From Pseudomonadota bacterium (GTDB lineage Bacteria > Pseudomonadota > Gammaproteobacteria > Steroidobacterales > Steroidobacteraceae): a stretch of DNA of 64,000 bases. The position numbers were made by a program, and so were the translations under genes. The notes beneath the pieces were generated by a model. The model was not told the origin of the DNA. It saw only the letters and a program-made list of their open reading frames with translations, and did no database searches. This document shows, one piece after another, positions 26,031-35,789 of the stretch. The stretch is from the NCBI GenBank assembly GCA_016704655.1, contig JADIZR010000003.1, positions 62,001-126,000 of the forward strand, given 5' to 3'. Positions within the stretch are counted from its first letter, which is position 1, and every line of letters begins with the position of its first letter.

Positions 26031-27018
26031 GCGCAGTTTCCCTCGCTTCGAACAATGCGAGCGCGTTCAGGCAACGTTCGCGGTGGGCCGGGCCGACGTT
26101 GGTCTCGATGGACGTGCCTGGAAGGCGCAGGGCGAAAGCCTCGCCATGCTCCTGGGCGTCCAGCACCCAGCGGCAGAGTTGCTCCAGCCGCGACTCCGCG
26201 GGGAGCCCCGCCAGACTTTCGTAATCGAAGACGTGCGAGACGACGTCGGTGCCCGCGAACTGCTTGGTGTACAGCCCCTGACCGCGCGCATAGGCTTTCC
26301 AGGCCACGCGCCGCAGCGAGTCGCCGGCCTGGAACGGCCGCAAGCCGGCAAAGTCTTCGGCACCGATGGCCCCTGATTGCGCGCCGCCGGTGTCCGTCGC
26401 GGTGAGCGGCGGATTCAGCGCGCGCTCCGCGGGCCTGGGCCAGGCGATCGCCGAATACGCCGGATGCACGACGGCCCAGGCGCGAAACAGGCCGAACGGG
26501 TGGCTGGTCGAGACGACGAAGCGCTCGAGTGCGACGCGGCCGCGGCGCTGTGCGGCCAGGACCAGTGTCGCCTCGCTCGAACCCCGGGGTGGCAGGTCGG
26601 CCGTCACGCTGCCCGGTTCCTCCCTGGTGAAGCCGATCTCGAGGGCGGGTCGGGCGACGTTCGACGAATGTTCGAGCAGCACGCGAAACCGGACATCGCT
26701 GCCCACGAATCCGGGTACCGCCTCGAGCAGGCGCAGTTGCACTCCGGCCAGCGTGCCGTGCGTGTGATGCATGGTCACGAGGCCGAGGCTCACGAGCAGG
26801 AACGTGAAGCCGAGTCCCAGGTTGTTGTTGTAGTTCATGCCGCCGAGCAGCATCGCGCAGAGCATGGCGCCGTACGCGACGCCGAGCCGGGTGGGCAGGA
26901 TGTAGATGCGCTGGCGCCGCAGTTCGACGGGATCCGTGTCAGCACCCTGCCGGCGCCGGATCCACGCGTGCGCGCGCCGTTCGATACGTGCCCGCAGGTC
27001 CCGCAGCAGCCGGCGCAT
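26023..27018 (-). CDS. DUF58 domain membrane protein
   Basis: A 331-residue partner of MoxR AAA+ ATPases. Two adjacent hydrophobic segments (RLGVAYGAMLCAMLLGGMNYN and GLGFTFLLVSLGLVTMHH) are followed by a beta-rich part and the DUF58 domain with FAGLRPFQAGDSLRRVAWKAYARGQGLYTKQF. DUF58 proteins carry a degenerate von Willebrand-like fold. It starts 5 bases after moxR and overlaps the TgpA gene by 8 bases. Confidence 0.93.
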   Translation of the reverse strand: MRRLLRDLRARIERRAHAWIRRRQGADTDPVELRRQRIYILPTRLGVAYGAMLCAMLLGGMNYNNNLGLGFTFLLVSLGLVTMHHTHGTLAGVQLRLLEAVPGFVGSDVRFRVLLEHSSNVARPALEIGFTREEPGSVTADLPPRGSSEATLVLAAQRRGRVALERFVVSTSHPFGLFRAWAVVHPAYSAIAWPRPAERALNPPLTATDTGGAQSGAIGAEDFAGLRPFQAGDSLRRVAWKAYARGQGLYTKQFAGTDVVSHVFDYESLAGLPAESRLEQLCRWVLDAQEHGEAFALRLPGTSIETNVGPAHRERCLNALALFEARETARA

Positions 27019-27023
27019 CGCGC

Positions 27024-27983
27024 TCAGGGAACGGCGACGGCCGCCAGCACGTGTTGACCGATCTCGCCGGCGTCGCGGAAACGGGCGTCGTCACGTGCCG
27101 CGAGGCGGTGGCCGACGACGGAGGGCAGCACGGCCTGCACGTCCTCCGGCAGCACGCCTTCGTGACCGTGCATGAAAGCCCAGGCCTGCGCGGCTCGCAG
27201 CAGGGCGATCACCGCACGTGGCGAGAGTCCGGCCTCGAACTCCGGGGCCTGTCTCGTGTAGCGCGCCACCGCCTGCACGTAGTCGAGCAGCGCGGCGGAC
27301 GCGTGCACCTGCGGCACGGCGCCCTGCAGGCGCAACAGCTGCTGCGGCGTGATCGCAATCGCCAGTTCGTCGAGCAGGTCGCGCCGGTCGCGGCCGAGCA
27401 GCAATTGCCGCTCGAGCGATGCCGCCGGATAACCGAGTTCGATGCGCATCAGGAAGCGGTCGAGCTGCGACTCCGGCAATGGATAAGTGCCGACCTGGTA
27501 CGAGGGGTTCTGCGTCGCGATGACGAAGAACGGTTCCGTCAGCGGATAGGTCTGGCCGTCGGCCGTGACCTGGTGTTCCTCCATTGCCTCGAGTAGCGCG
27601 CTCTGCGCCTTGGGCGTTGCCCGGTTCACTTCGTCCGCCAGCACGAGCTGCGCAAAGACGGGCCCGCGATGGAAACGGAATTGCCCGGTGTCGGCTTCGA
27701 ACACCGACACGCCGATGATGTCGGCCGGCAGCAGGTCGCTCGTGAACTGAATGCGCTGGTACGAGAGCCCCAGCGAGCGGGCGAGGGCGTGGGCCAGCGT
27801 GGTCTTGCCGACCCCGGGGATATCCTCGATCAGCAGGTGTCCCCGGGCGAACAGGCACGCCAGGCACAGGCGAACCTGCGTTTCCTTGCCGAGGATGATC
27901 TCGTTGAGGCCCGCCACGGCCGCATCGATCAGCGCATTCAGCGACGGCTCGGTGGTTGCGGCCGGTTCGATGGCAATCGACAT
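27024..27983 (-). CDS. MoxR-family AAA+ ATPase
   Basis: A cytoplasmic AAA+ ATPase of 319 residues, thought to act as a chaperone in maturation of partner complexes. It shows Walker A EDIPGVGKTTLAHAL, the MoxR-typical SDLLPADIIGVSVFE, Walker B LVLADEVNRATPKAQSALLE, sensor 1 VIATQNP, and the lid domain with LSPRAVIALLRAAQAWAF. The ATG at 27983 lies 1 base after the valS stop. It is the first gene of the MoxR-DUF58-TgpA group. Confidence 0.94.
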   Translation of the reverse strand: MSIAIEPAATTEPSLNALIDAAVAGLNEIILGKETQVRLCLACLFARGHLLIEDIPGVGKTTLAHALARSLGLSYQRIQFTSDLLPADIIGVSVFEADTGQFRFHRGPVFAQLVLADEVNRATPKAQSALLEAMEEHQVTADGQTYPLTEPFFVIATQNPSYQVGTYPLPESQLDRFLMRIELGYPAASLERQLLLGRDRRDLLDELAIAITPQQLLRLQGAVPQVHASAALLDYVQAVARYTRQAPEFEAGLSPRAVIALLRAAQAWAFMHGHEGVLPEDVQAVLPSVVGHRLAARDDARFRDAGEIGQHVLAAVAVP

Positions 27984-27984
27984 G

Positions 27985-30776
27985 TCAGCCTCCCGCCGGC
28001 GTTGCGAGCGCCGCCAGGCGTCGCATCTGCTCGTCCAGCTGGTCGAGCTGGCGCTCGAACTCGGCGATGCGGTCACGTTCCTGCATGACGACGCTCTCCG
28101 GCGCATTGGCGACGAAGTTCGCATTGGCAAGCTTGGCGGCGCACTTGTCGCGCTCCTGCTGCGTCCTCGACCTGCGTTTCTCGAGCCGGGCCAGTTCGGC
28201 CGAAACGTCGTCGATGAGGCGGTCGAACGGAGCGAGAATGGTGCGGCCGGCACTGATCGCGATCGCACAGGGCGGCAGGTGCGCCTCGGACTGCACGAGC
28301 TCGATCGACTCCAGGTTCGCGATCCTGCGGATCGTCGCAGCCAGCGCACCGATCGCAGCGGCATCGCCGGCCTTGTCGCTGCGCACGTACACCGGCGTCG
28401 CACGCGAATGCGGCACGTCGAGTTCGCCGCGGATCTGGCGGATGCCGAGCACGACGGCCTGCAGGGCCGCGATGTCGCGTTCTGCAGCCGCGTCCGGCGC
28501 AAATTCAGCAGCCGTCGGGTAAGGCTGCTGCATGATCGTTCGACCCGTGCGGCCGGCGAGCGATCCGACCTTCTGCCAGATCTCTTCGGTGATGAAAGGC
28601 ATCAGCGGATGCAGCATGCGCAGCGTGCCTTCGAGGACCTCGAGCAGCGTGCGACGCGTGCCACGCCGTGCGGCGGGGTCGGCGTCCGCGGCCTGCAGCA
28701 CGGGCTTCGACAGCTCCAGGTACCAGTCACAGAATTCGTACCAGACGAATTCGTACATCGCCTGCGCGGCGAGGTCGAAGCGATAGGCCGCGAGACTGGA
28801 ACGCACGCTGGCCACGGCGACACCGAGGCGGCCGCGGATCCAGCGGTCCGCGACCGAGTACTCGCACGGGCCGCCCGCGATATCCGCCGCGTGCTCCTCG
28901 GTGTTCATGAGCACGTAGCGCGCCGCGTTCCACAGCTTGTTGCAGAAATTGCGGTAGCCCTCGACCCGGCCGAGGTCGAAGCGGATGTCGCGACCCATCG
29001 TGGCGAGCGCCGCGAAGGTGAAGCGCAGCGCGTCGGTGCCGAAGGAGGGGATGCCCTGCGGGAACTGCTTGCGCGTCGCCTTCTCGATCGCGTTCTTCAT
29101 CTGCGGCTGCATCAGGCCGGTGGTCCGCTTGGCGACCAGGCTCTCCAGGTCGATGCCGTCGATGAGGTCGAGCGGGTCGATGATGTTGCCCTTCGACTTC
29201 GACATCTTGTTGCCGTGCTCGTCGCGGATGAGCCCGGTGATGTAGACCTCGCGGAAGGGTACGTCCTCGCGGAACTTGAGGCCCATCATGATCATCCGGG
29301 CGACCCAGAAGAAGATGATGTCGAAGCCCGTGACCAGCACCGACGTCGGGTAGAAGACCGCGAGTTCCGCGTCTGCTGCGGCCAGCCGAGCGTCGAGAAC
29401 GGCCACAGCGCCGAACTGAACCACGTGTCGAGCACGTCCTCGTCCTGGCGCAGGATGATCGGTTTGCCGTGCTGCCGGGTGGCGGCGACCTGCGCCTCCG
29501 CCTCGCTGCGCGCGACGAAGATGTTGCCGTCGTCGTCGTACCACGCAGGGATGCGATGGCCCCACCAGAGCTGGCGACTGATGCACCAGTCCTGGATGTT
29601 GCGCATCCACTGGAAATACGTCTTGGACCAGTTGTCCGGGACGAAGCGGATGCGGCCATCCTCGACCGCGGCGATCGCAGGCTGCGCCAACGGCGCGATG
29701 CGCACGTACCACTGGTCGGTGAGCCACGGCTCCAGCACTGCGCCGCTGCGGTCGCCGCGTGGCACGGGCAGGGTGTGCGGGTCGACTTTTTCGAGCAATC
29801 CGGCGGCTGCAAGGTCCGTGACTACGCGCTGGCGCGCCTCGAAGCGATCGAGGCCCCGGTACTGCGGCGGCACGTCGTCGTTCAGCGCCGCATCGGCCGT
29901 GAGGATGTTGATCATCGGCAGCGAGTGACGCTTGCCGATTTCGTAGTCGTTGAAGTCGTGCGCCGGCGTGATCTTGACGCAGCCGCTGCCGAACGCCGGA
30001 TCGCAGTAGTCGTCGGCGATGATCGGCACCAGGCGACCGGTGAGCGGCAACCGGACCTGCTGGCCGACGAGGTGCTGGTAGCGTTCGTCCGCGGGGTTCA
30101 CGGCGACGGCCGTGTCACCGAGCATCGTCTCCGGACGGGTCGTCGCGACGATCAGGTGGCCGCTGCCGTCCGCGAGCGGATAGCGCAAATGCCACAGGTT
30201 GCCGGCTTCGGGCTCCGCGATCACTTCGAGGTCGGACAGCGCCGTGTGCAGCACCGGGTCCCAGTTCACGAGACGTTTGCCGCGATAGATCAGCCCGTCC
30301 TCGTGCAGGCGCACGAAGACTTCGAGCACGGCCTCGGAGAGGCCTGCGTCCATCGTGAAGCGGTCGCGCGACCAGTCGACCGAATTGCCGAGCCGGCGCA
30401 TCTGGCGCGTGATCGTGCCGCCCGATTCCTCTTTCCACTGCCACACGCGCTCGACGAATTTCTCGCGGCCCAGGTCGTGGCGCGTCCTGCCATCGGCGGC
30501 GAGCTGGCGCTCGACGACCATCTGCGTCGCAATGCCCGCGTGGTCGGTGCCCGGTTGCCAGAGGGTGCGATCGCCGTCCATGCGATGCAGCCGGGTGAGC
30601 ACGTCCATCAGCGTGTGCTGGAAAGCGTGGCCCATGTGCAGCGTGCCCGTGACGTTGGGCGGCGGAATGACGATGCAGTAGGGTGTGCCGTCACCGACGG
30701 GCGCAAACCAGCCGGCCGCTTCCCAGGCAGCGTAGATGCGGGATTCGATATCTCGGGGAGAGTAGCTCTTGTCCAT
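27985..30776 (-). CDS. valS: Valyl-tRNA synthetase, split by a 1-base frameshift
   Basis: A class I synthetase. The N-terminal two-thirds are in one frame: MDKSYSPRDIESRIYAAWEA, HIGH motif PNVTGTLHMGHAF, WQPGTDHAGIATQ, the editing domain with TTRPETMLGDTA, and SSALWPFSTLGWPQQT. From there the family sequence continues in another frame with ELAVFYPTSVLVTGFDIIFF, KMSKSKGN (KMSKS), the anticodon-binding part and the C-terminal coiled coil (SAELARLEKRRSRTQQERDK). One missing C on the top strand near 29369 (CCGCG for CCGCCG) explains the break; the repaired protein is about 930 residues, the normal size. As valS is normally essential and single-copy, a sequence error is likely. Confidence 0.95.
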
Positions 30777-30831
30777 CGACGGCCTCGTGCTCGAACCGTC
30801 GATTATAGCGGCAGTCCCGCGGTTGCCCGTC

Positions 30832-31119
30832 TCAGTTCGAGAGACCCGGCCCTCTGAAATGCTCGGCGATGACCCGCGAGATCAGCCGTGGCAGCTCGGC
30901 CTTGAGGCGATCCGAGACCTGTTCGAGCAGCAGTGCCTCCATTTCGCGCAGCGCGTTATGGACCAGTTCGTCGGCATGCTCGTGGACCACGGCCGCCAGG
31001 TGCGATTCGAGCTCGCCCAGGAACCGGCTGGTGTCGTTGATGAAGGCCGAGGCTGAACCGATGTTCGGTTCGACGATGTCCGTCAGGACGGGGATCTGGT
31101 CGGTGGGCAGGTTGTTCAT
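30832..31119 (-). CDS. Hypothetical protein between holC and valS
   Basis: A 95-residue soluble, helix-rich protein beginning MNNLPTDQIPVLTDIVEPNI, with acidic and Leu-rich segments (LVHNALREMEALLLEQVSDR). I do not recognise a named domain. It lies 18 bases after the holC stop and 55 bases before valS, and small proteins of this kind are common between those two genes in related bacteria. Codon use is like its neighbours. Confidence 0.75.
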   Translation of the reverse strand: MNNLPTDQIPVLTDIVEPNIGSASAFINDTSRFLGELESHLAAVVHEHADELVHNALREMEALLLEQVSDRLKAELPRLISRVIAEHFRGPGLSN

Positions 31120-31137
31120 GGTGCAGCGGAGCCTCGG

Positions 31138-31575
31138 TCAGAGCGGATGCGCCTCGGGGGCGCAGCCCGCGTCACGGTACGTTCGCCAGCGGTGGCGGCC
31201 CGCTTTTTTTGCGTCTTCGTCGCCGCCGACCACTTCGCAGATTCGAGCATAGGCGGAAAAGTCTGCGGGTGCATCGGGCGCGAGGTTGATCAGCACGTCG
31301 CGGTGACTCGCGGGCAGGCTGGAGCTGCCCACCACGACCGGAGTGGCCGCGACCACGTCCGGCTCCGTCGGCCAGACCACGTGCGGCACGAAGCTGCGGT
31401 CGGCGAAGGTCCACAGCAACTCGTCGAATTCCGCGGTTTCCGCCGCACTGGCGGTGCGGACGGCCACGCGCAGGCCCTGATCGTAAGCCTTTTCGGCGAG
31501 CCGGCACGCCGTGACAAGACGAGCCCGGCGGTCGGGCTCGCCCAGGGTGTAGAAATCGACTTTAGTCGCGCCCAC
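31138..31575 (-). CDS. holC: DNA polymerase III chi subunit
   Basis: The chi subunit of the clamp-loader complex, which links it to SSB. The 145 residues show the HolC pattern: MGATKVDFYTLGEPDRRARL, ACRLAEKAYDQGLRVAVRT, ELLWTFADRSFVPHVV, PVVVGSSS and ADFSAYARICEVVGGDEDAKKAGRHRWRTY. Slightly longer at the C-terminus than the E. coli protein. The order pepA-holC-valS is standard for gammaproteobacteria. Confidence 0.93.
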   Translation of the reverse strand: MGATKVDFYTLGEPDRRARLVTACRLAEKAYDQGLRVAVRTASAAETAEFDELLWTFADRSFVPHVVWPTEPDVVAATPVVVGSSSLPASHRDVLINLAPDAPADFSAYARICEVVGGDEDAKKAGRHRWRTYRDAGCAPEAHPL

Positions 31576-31593
31576 GGTGCATGCGGCGCGGCA

Positions 31594-33078
31594 TCATGCC
31601 CGGCCGAGCAGGAAGTCCATCAGCAGGGGCACCGGGCGTCCGGTGCTGCCCTTGTGCGATCCTGTCAGGTACGCCGTGCCCGCAATGTCCAGGTGGGCCC
31701 AGTGCAGGCCGTCGGTGAACTTGGCGAGGAAGCACGCGGCCGTAATGGCGCCGCCGTCGCGACCGCAGGCATTGGCGAAGTCCGCGAAATTGCTCTTGAG
31801 CTGCTCGTGGTATTCCTCGGCCATCGGCATGTGCCAGCAACGGTCTTCCGCGCGCAGCCCGGCTGCGGTGAGTTCGCCCGCGAGTTCGTCATCGTTGCTC
31901 ATGACGGCGCTCATGTGCGCGCCGAGTGCGATCACGCAGGCGCCCGTGAGCGTCGCGATGTCGACGACCGCCGCCGGCTTGAAGCGGCGCGCGTAAGTGA
32001 GTGCATCGCACAGGATCAGGCGACCTTCAGCGTCGGTATTGATTACTTCGATCGTCTGGCCCGACATGCTGCGGACGATGTCGCCCGGCTTCGTCGCGCG
32101 GCCGCTCGGCATGTTTTCGCAGGCCGGCACGATGCCGATGACGTTCAGCTTGAGTCCCATCTCGGCCGCGGCCTTGATCGCGCCGAAGACGCTGGCAGCG
32201 CCCGTCATGTCGAACTTCATTTCGTCCATGCCCGGCGGCTGCTTCAGCGAGATGCCGCCGCTGTCGAACGTGACGCCCTTGCCGACCAGCGCGACGGGTG
32301 CCTGACCCGCGCGACCGCCGTCGTAGCGCATGACGATCAGCTTGGCCGGCTCGTCGGTGCCGTTGGTGACGGACAGGAACGAACCCATCTTGAGCCGCTT
32401 CAGGTCGCGTTCTTCGAGCACCTGCGTCCGCACCGACTTGTACGACCGGGCGAGTTCCTTCGCCTGCTGCGCGAGGTGGCCCGGCGTGCAGACGTTGGCC
32501 GGGAGGTTGGCGAGATCGCGCGTCAGGGCGGAGCCCGCGGCAATCGCCTGGCCATGGTCCAGGCCGCGTTGCGAGGCCGACTTCTGGCCGGCGTCGGCGA
32601 TGGCGATGCCGAACGACTTCAATGCGGGATCCGCTGGCTTGCGCGCACTGCGGATGGCGGGGACACGGTAGAGCGCAGCGCCCACCGCCTCGGCGGCGAG
32701 GCGGGCGTCGTAATAGGCGTCGGGCTCAGCGACCGATTCCGCGAGGTAACTTACGGCGTCTCGGGCGCCCGTCCGGGCGATCGCGCCAAGCGCGGCCAGC
32801 AGCGCCTTGCGGTACTGCTTGCGGCCAAAGGCGCCCTTCTTGCCGAGTCCGACCACCAGGATGCGTTCGCAGGCGGCGCCTTCCGTATCGATGAGGCGCA
32901 GTTCGCCGGTCTTGCCATGCACGTCGCCGCGCTTGATCAACCGGCCGAGGCGTCCTGCCAGCGCGGAATCGAGTGCCGCGGCCGCACCCGTGAGCCCGCC
33001 GCCGCCTTCATGCAGGCCGACGATGGCGCAATCGGTCTTCTGGCGGTGGGCGGCGGCAGTTGCGACGAACAGGCGCAT
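31594..33078 (-). CDS. pepA: Leucyl aminopeptidase
   Basis: A cytoplasmic M17 zinc/manganese aminopeptidase of 494 residues; in E. coli it also acts as a DNA-binding regulator in Xer recombination. Metal-binding segments are intact: LVGKGVTFDSGGISLKQ, MKFDMTGAASVFGA, and the signature NTDAEGRLIL. A ribosome-binding site (AAAGGA) stands 8 bases before the ATG at 33078. It diverges from lptF and is followed by holC. Confidence 0.97.
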   Translation of the reverse strand: MRLFVATAAAHRQKTDCAIVGLHEGGGGLTGAAAALDSALAGRLGRLIKRGDVHGKTGELRLIDTEGAACERILVVGLGKKGAFGRKQYRKALLAALGAIARTGARDAVSYLAESVAEPDAYYDARLAAEAVGAALYRVPAIRSARKPADPALKSFGIAIADAGQKSASQRGLDHGQAIAAGSALTRDLANLPANVCTPGHLAQQAKELARSYKSVRTQVLEERDLKRLKMGSFLSVTNGTDEPAKLIVMRYDGGRAGQAPVALVGKGVTFDSGGISLKQPPGMDEMKFDMTGAASVFGAIKAAAEMGLKLNVIGIVPACENMPSGRATKPGDIVRSMSGQTIEVINTDAEGRLILCDALTYARRFKPAAVVDIATLTGACVIALGAHMSAVMSNDDELAGELTAAGLRAEDRCWHMPMAEEYHEQLKSNFADFANACGRDGGAITAACFLAKFTDGLHWAHLDIAGTAYLTGSHKGSTGRPVPLLMDFLLGRA

Positions 33079-33193
33079 GGGTCAGTCCTTTATCCTTAAG
33101 GCTTCCGGCGGGGGTCGACTTTGTACCCGGCGACCGGTACGCCCGTTAAACTGAGCGCGCGAGTTTACCGATTCCCGCCGAGGCCCGCGAACT

Positions 33194-34309
33194 TTGCTCA
33201 ATCGCCTGGACCGCTATCTGCTGCGCGAAGTGACCGTGACCTTCGTCGCGGTCACTGGCGTGCTGCTGATTGTGCTGCTCTCCAACCAGTTTGCGCGGGT
33301 GCTCGGCCAGGCGGCAGCGAACGGGTTTCCCGCCAGCATCGTGCTGACGCTGATCGGCCTCACCACGCTGCAGTACCTCACCGTGCTCGTTCCCATCGGC
33401 CTGTTCCTCGGGATCGTGCTGGCGCTCGGCCGCCTGTATCACGAGAGCGAGATGACTGCGATGACGGCTTGTGGGGTCGGGCCGTTGCGAATTTACCGGC
33501 CGATTGCGCTGCTGGCGGTAGTCGTGGCGGCACTGCTCGCCGTGCTGTCCTACCGCATCGTGCCGGCTGCCTGGGTCAAGTCGAACGACGTGCGTCTCGA
33601 GGCGACGCGGGCTGCGCAGTTCGGCGCGCTCACGCCGGGACGATTCCGCAGCTTCGCCGGCGGCGATGCCGTGTTCTACGCCGAGCGCGTCGAAAAGACT
33701 GGAGAACTGTACGGCGTGTTCGTGCAGCGCAGTGTCGGCGACAAGGTCGAGGTTGCGATGGCCGAACGCGCAGTGCAACGCGGCGCAGGCCAGCCCGAGC
33801 AGCTGTTCATCCTGTACGACGGGCGCCGTTACGAAGGCGTGCCTGGCACACCGAACTGGCGCATCGTGGAATTCCGCGAGCACGGAATTCCGGTGCGCCT
33901 GCCGGAGGCGAAGGCGGGCAGGAACCGGATCGAGACGAAGAGCACGGCGACGCTGCGGTCGTCGGACGATCCAAAGGATCGCGCCGAGTTCGCGTGGCGC
34001 ACGGCGGTACCTGTCATGGCGCTCGTGTTGATGGTGCTCGCGGTGCCGCTTGCCCGCCTGCGCCCGCGCCAGGGGCGGTTCGCCCGTGTCGCGTACGCCG
34101 TGCTCGCGTACTTCCTGTATTCGAACCTGCTGGCGGCGGTGCGCGTCTGGATCCAGAAGGATTCGGCGGGCGGGCAACTCGGCCTCTGGTGGGTCCATCT
34201 CCTGCCGCTCGCGCTCGCCGCGTGGCTGCTATGGAGTGAAATCCACCCCGGCAAAGCCTGGCGCCTGCGCTGGCGACGGCGTCCAGCCGGCGCCGCGGCG
34301 ACAGGCTGA
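33194..34309 (+). CDS. lptF: LPS export permease LptF
   Basis: Inner-membrane subunit of the LptB2FG ABC transporter that extracts lipopolysaccharide. The protein is 371 residues: helices near the N-terminus (LNRLDRYLLREVTVTFVAVT, then IVLLSNQFARVLGQA), SEMTAMTACGVGP with the coupling helix, a periplasmic beta-jellyroll part, and C-terminal helices (VPVMALVLMVLAVPLARLRP). The start is a TTG at 33194, which places LNRLDRYLLRE at the usual N-terminus. It is followed 6 bases later by lptG. Confidence 0.95.
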   Translation: MLNRLDRYLLREVTVTFVAVTGVLLIVLLSNQFARVLGQAAANGFPASIVLTLIGLTTLQYLTVLVPIGLFLGIVLALGRLYHESEMTAMTACGVGPLRIYRPIALLAVVVAALLAVLSYRIVPAAWVKSNDVRLEATRAAQFGALTPGRFRSFAGGDAVFYAERVEKTGELYGVFVQRSVGDKVEVAMAERAVQRGAGQPEQLFILYDGRRYEGVPGTPNWRIVEFREHGIPVRLPEAKAGRNRIETKSTATLRSSDDPKDRAEFAWRTAVPVMALVLMVLAVPLARLRPRQGRFARVAYAVLAYFLYSNLLAAVRVWIQKDSAGGQLGLWWVHLLPLALAAWLLWSEIHPGKAWRLRWRRRPAGAAATG

Positions 34310-34315
34310 GGTCGC

Positions 34316-35398
34316 GTGATCGTGATGGGTGTTCTCGGTCGTTACATCATCCGCACCGTGCTCGGTTATACCGCGCTGGTCATGATCGTGCTGCTCGCGC
34401 TCGGCGCACTGTTCATGTTCATCGGCCAGCAGGACGACATCGGTGTCGGCAACTACACGGCTACGCGGGCACTGCTGTTCGTCGCCTTGAACCTGCCGAG
34501 CTACCTGTTCCAGTTGTTGCCCGTGGCCGCGCTGATTGGCTCGCTGCTCGGTCTCGGCAACCTGGCGCGCGGCAGTGAACTCATCGTCATGCGCTCCGCG
34601 GGCGTGACGACGCTGCGTTTCTGCCTGTGGCTCGGCATGGCCGGCCTGATCCTGTCGTCGTTGATGTTCGTCATCGGTGAATACGTCGCTCCACCGCTCG
34701 GGCAATACGCCCGGCAACTCAAGGTCTTTGCCAAGTTCGACGAGTTCGCCCTGGCGGGCAACCGCGCGACGTGGGTGCGTGACGGCGATACCATCATCAG
34801 CGTCGACCAGCAGTCCGCCAGTACGCGCTTTGGCGGCATCAAGGTGTTCCAGGTCGATCGCGAACGCCGGCTCTTGAGCGTCGGTCGCGCCGAGTCGGCG
34901 AGCGTCAAGGGTGACAAGGTCTGGCGGCTGGAGAAATACGTCGGCACCTCGTTTGCGCCGGATTCGCTGACAGCCACCGTGGATCGCGCAGGCGAGCACG
35001 ACGTGCGCACGTCGCTGTCGTCGGAATTCCTCGGTCTTGCCATCGCGGACCCCGACTCGATGGGATTGCGTGACCTGCGCGATTACATCGCGCACTTGCA
35101 GCGCAACGAACTGCAGTCGGATCAGTTCGAGGCAGCCTACTGGTCACGCCTCGCGCGGTTCGGCGCCGTGATGCTGGTGATCATGCTGGCGCTGCCGTTC
35201 TGCGTGGGGTCGCTGCGCAATTCGGGGCAGGGCGCGCGCACCGTGATCGGCGTGCTGATCGGCGCGGGATTCGTGCTGCTGAGCCAGACGCTCGAGAGCA
35301 GCGGGGAGTTGTTCAGCCTGCCGCCGTGGGTGGTGGGCTGGCTGCCGACGGCGTTGCTCGGCGTGGTGACGGGGACGCTCCTCTGGCGTAACCGCTGA
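34316..35398 (+). CDS. lptG: LPS export permease LptG
   Basis: Second permease of the LPS exporter, 360 residues, paralogous to LptF: GVLGRYIIRTVLGYTALVMI, LPVAALIGSLLGLGNLARGS, ELIVMRSAGVTTLRF (coupling helix), a periplasmic domain, then C-terminal helices (LVIMLALPFCVGSLRNSGQG). The GTG at 34316 has a GAGG 4 bases ahead; an ATG at 34325 would also fit the family N-terminus. Elements C and D follow it. Confidence 0.95.
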   Translation: MIVMGVLGRYIIRTVLGYTALVMIVLLALGALFMFIGQQDDIGVGNYTATRALLFVALNLPSYLFQLLPVAALIGSLLGLGNLARGSELIVMRSAGVTTLRFCLWLGMAGLILSSLMFVIGEYVAPPLGQYARQLKVFAKFDEFALAGNRATWVRDGDTIISVDQQSASTRFGGIKVFQVDRERRLLSVGRAESASVKGDKVWRLEKYVGTSFAPDSLTATVDRAGEHDVRTSLSSEFLGLAIADPDSMGLRDLRDYIAHLQRNELQSDQFEAAYWSRLARFGAVMLVIMLALPFCVGSLRNSGQGARTVIGVLIGAGFVLLSQTLESSGELFSLPPWVVGWLPTALLGVVTGTLLWRNR

Positions 35399-35490
35399 GT
35401 CGCGGTTTGATTCCGCAGCTGCCGCTTCGATGCGGTGTGTTTGTGCGACTTTATCGGTCCCACCGATTTTTCAGGCAAGCGCGGAAGCAG

Positions 35491-35609
35491 GGTGCCCGTT
35501 CCGGGTCTTCTTCGGGCGAGCGGAAAGGCAGACACGCTCGCCCGAAGAAGACCCGGAACGAACACCTGATAGACCGCGCCTGAGTAAATTTTCGGCAGAC
35601 CGAAAATTT
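35491..35609 (-). repeat. Composite two-hairpin element, copy C
   Basis: Read on the minus strand: hairpin 1 AAATTTTCGG/CCGAAAATTT (35609-35586, perfect 10 bp, 4-base loop), linker CTCAGGCGCGG (35584-35574), then hairpin 2 with arms 35536-35566 and 35491-35521 (31 bp, two adjacent mismatches that would be G-U pairs in minus-strand RNA). The loop is the invariant GTGTCTGCCTTTCC. It lies 92 bases after the lptG stop. Stem 1 is AT-rich, quite unlike the stem 1 of the other copies. Confidence 0.93.
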
Positions 35610-35789
35610 GCACGTCGCAGTGGCTTCGACGAGGTGCCTGGAATCGAACGCGATGTGCCATTGGCACAAACGATGAACCCAAATAGTGGCGTCAGCGATC
35701 GCGCCGCAACCCTTGGTTTGTCTCGATGGGTGTGCGCGGCCGTCGAATTGGAGCGCCGTCTTTCTTGCGTGAGTCTGCTTGCGCCGTGC

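Noticed and set aside
35630..35670. TGGAATCGAAC near 35638 looked like the T-arm of a minus-strand tRNA
   Set aside because: No acceptor, anticodon or D-stem pairing can be formed around it, and the T-stem itself does not pair.
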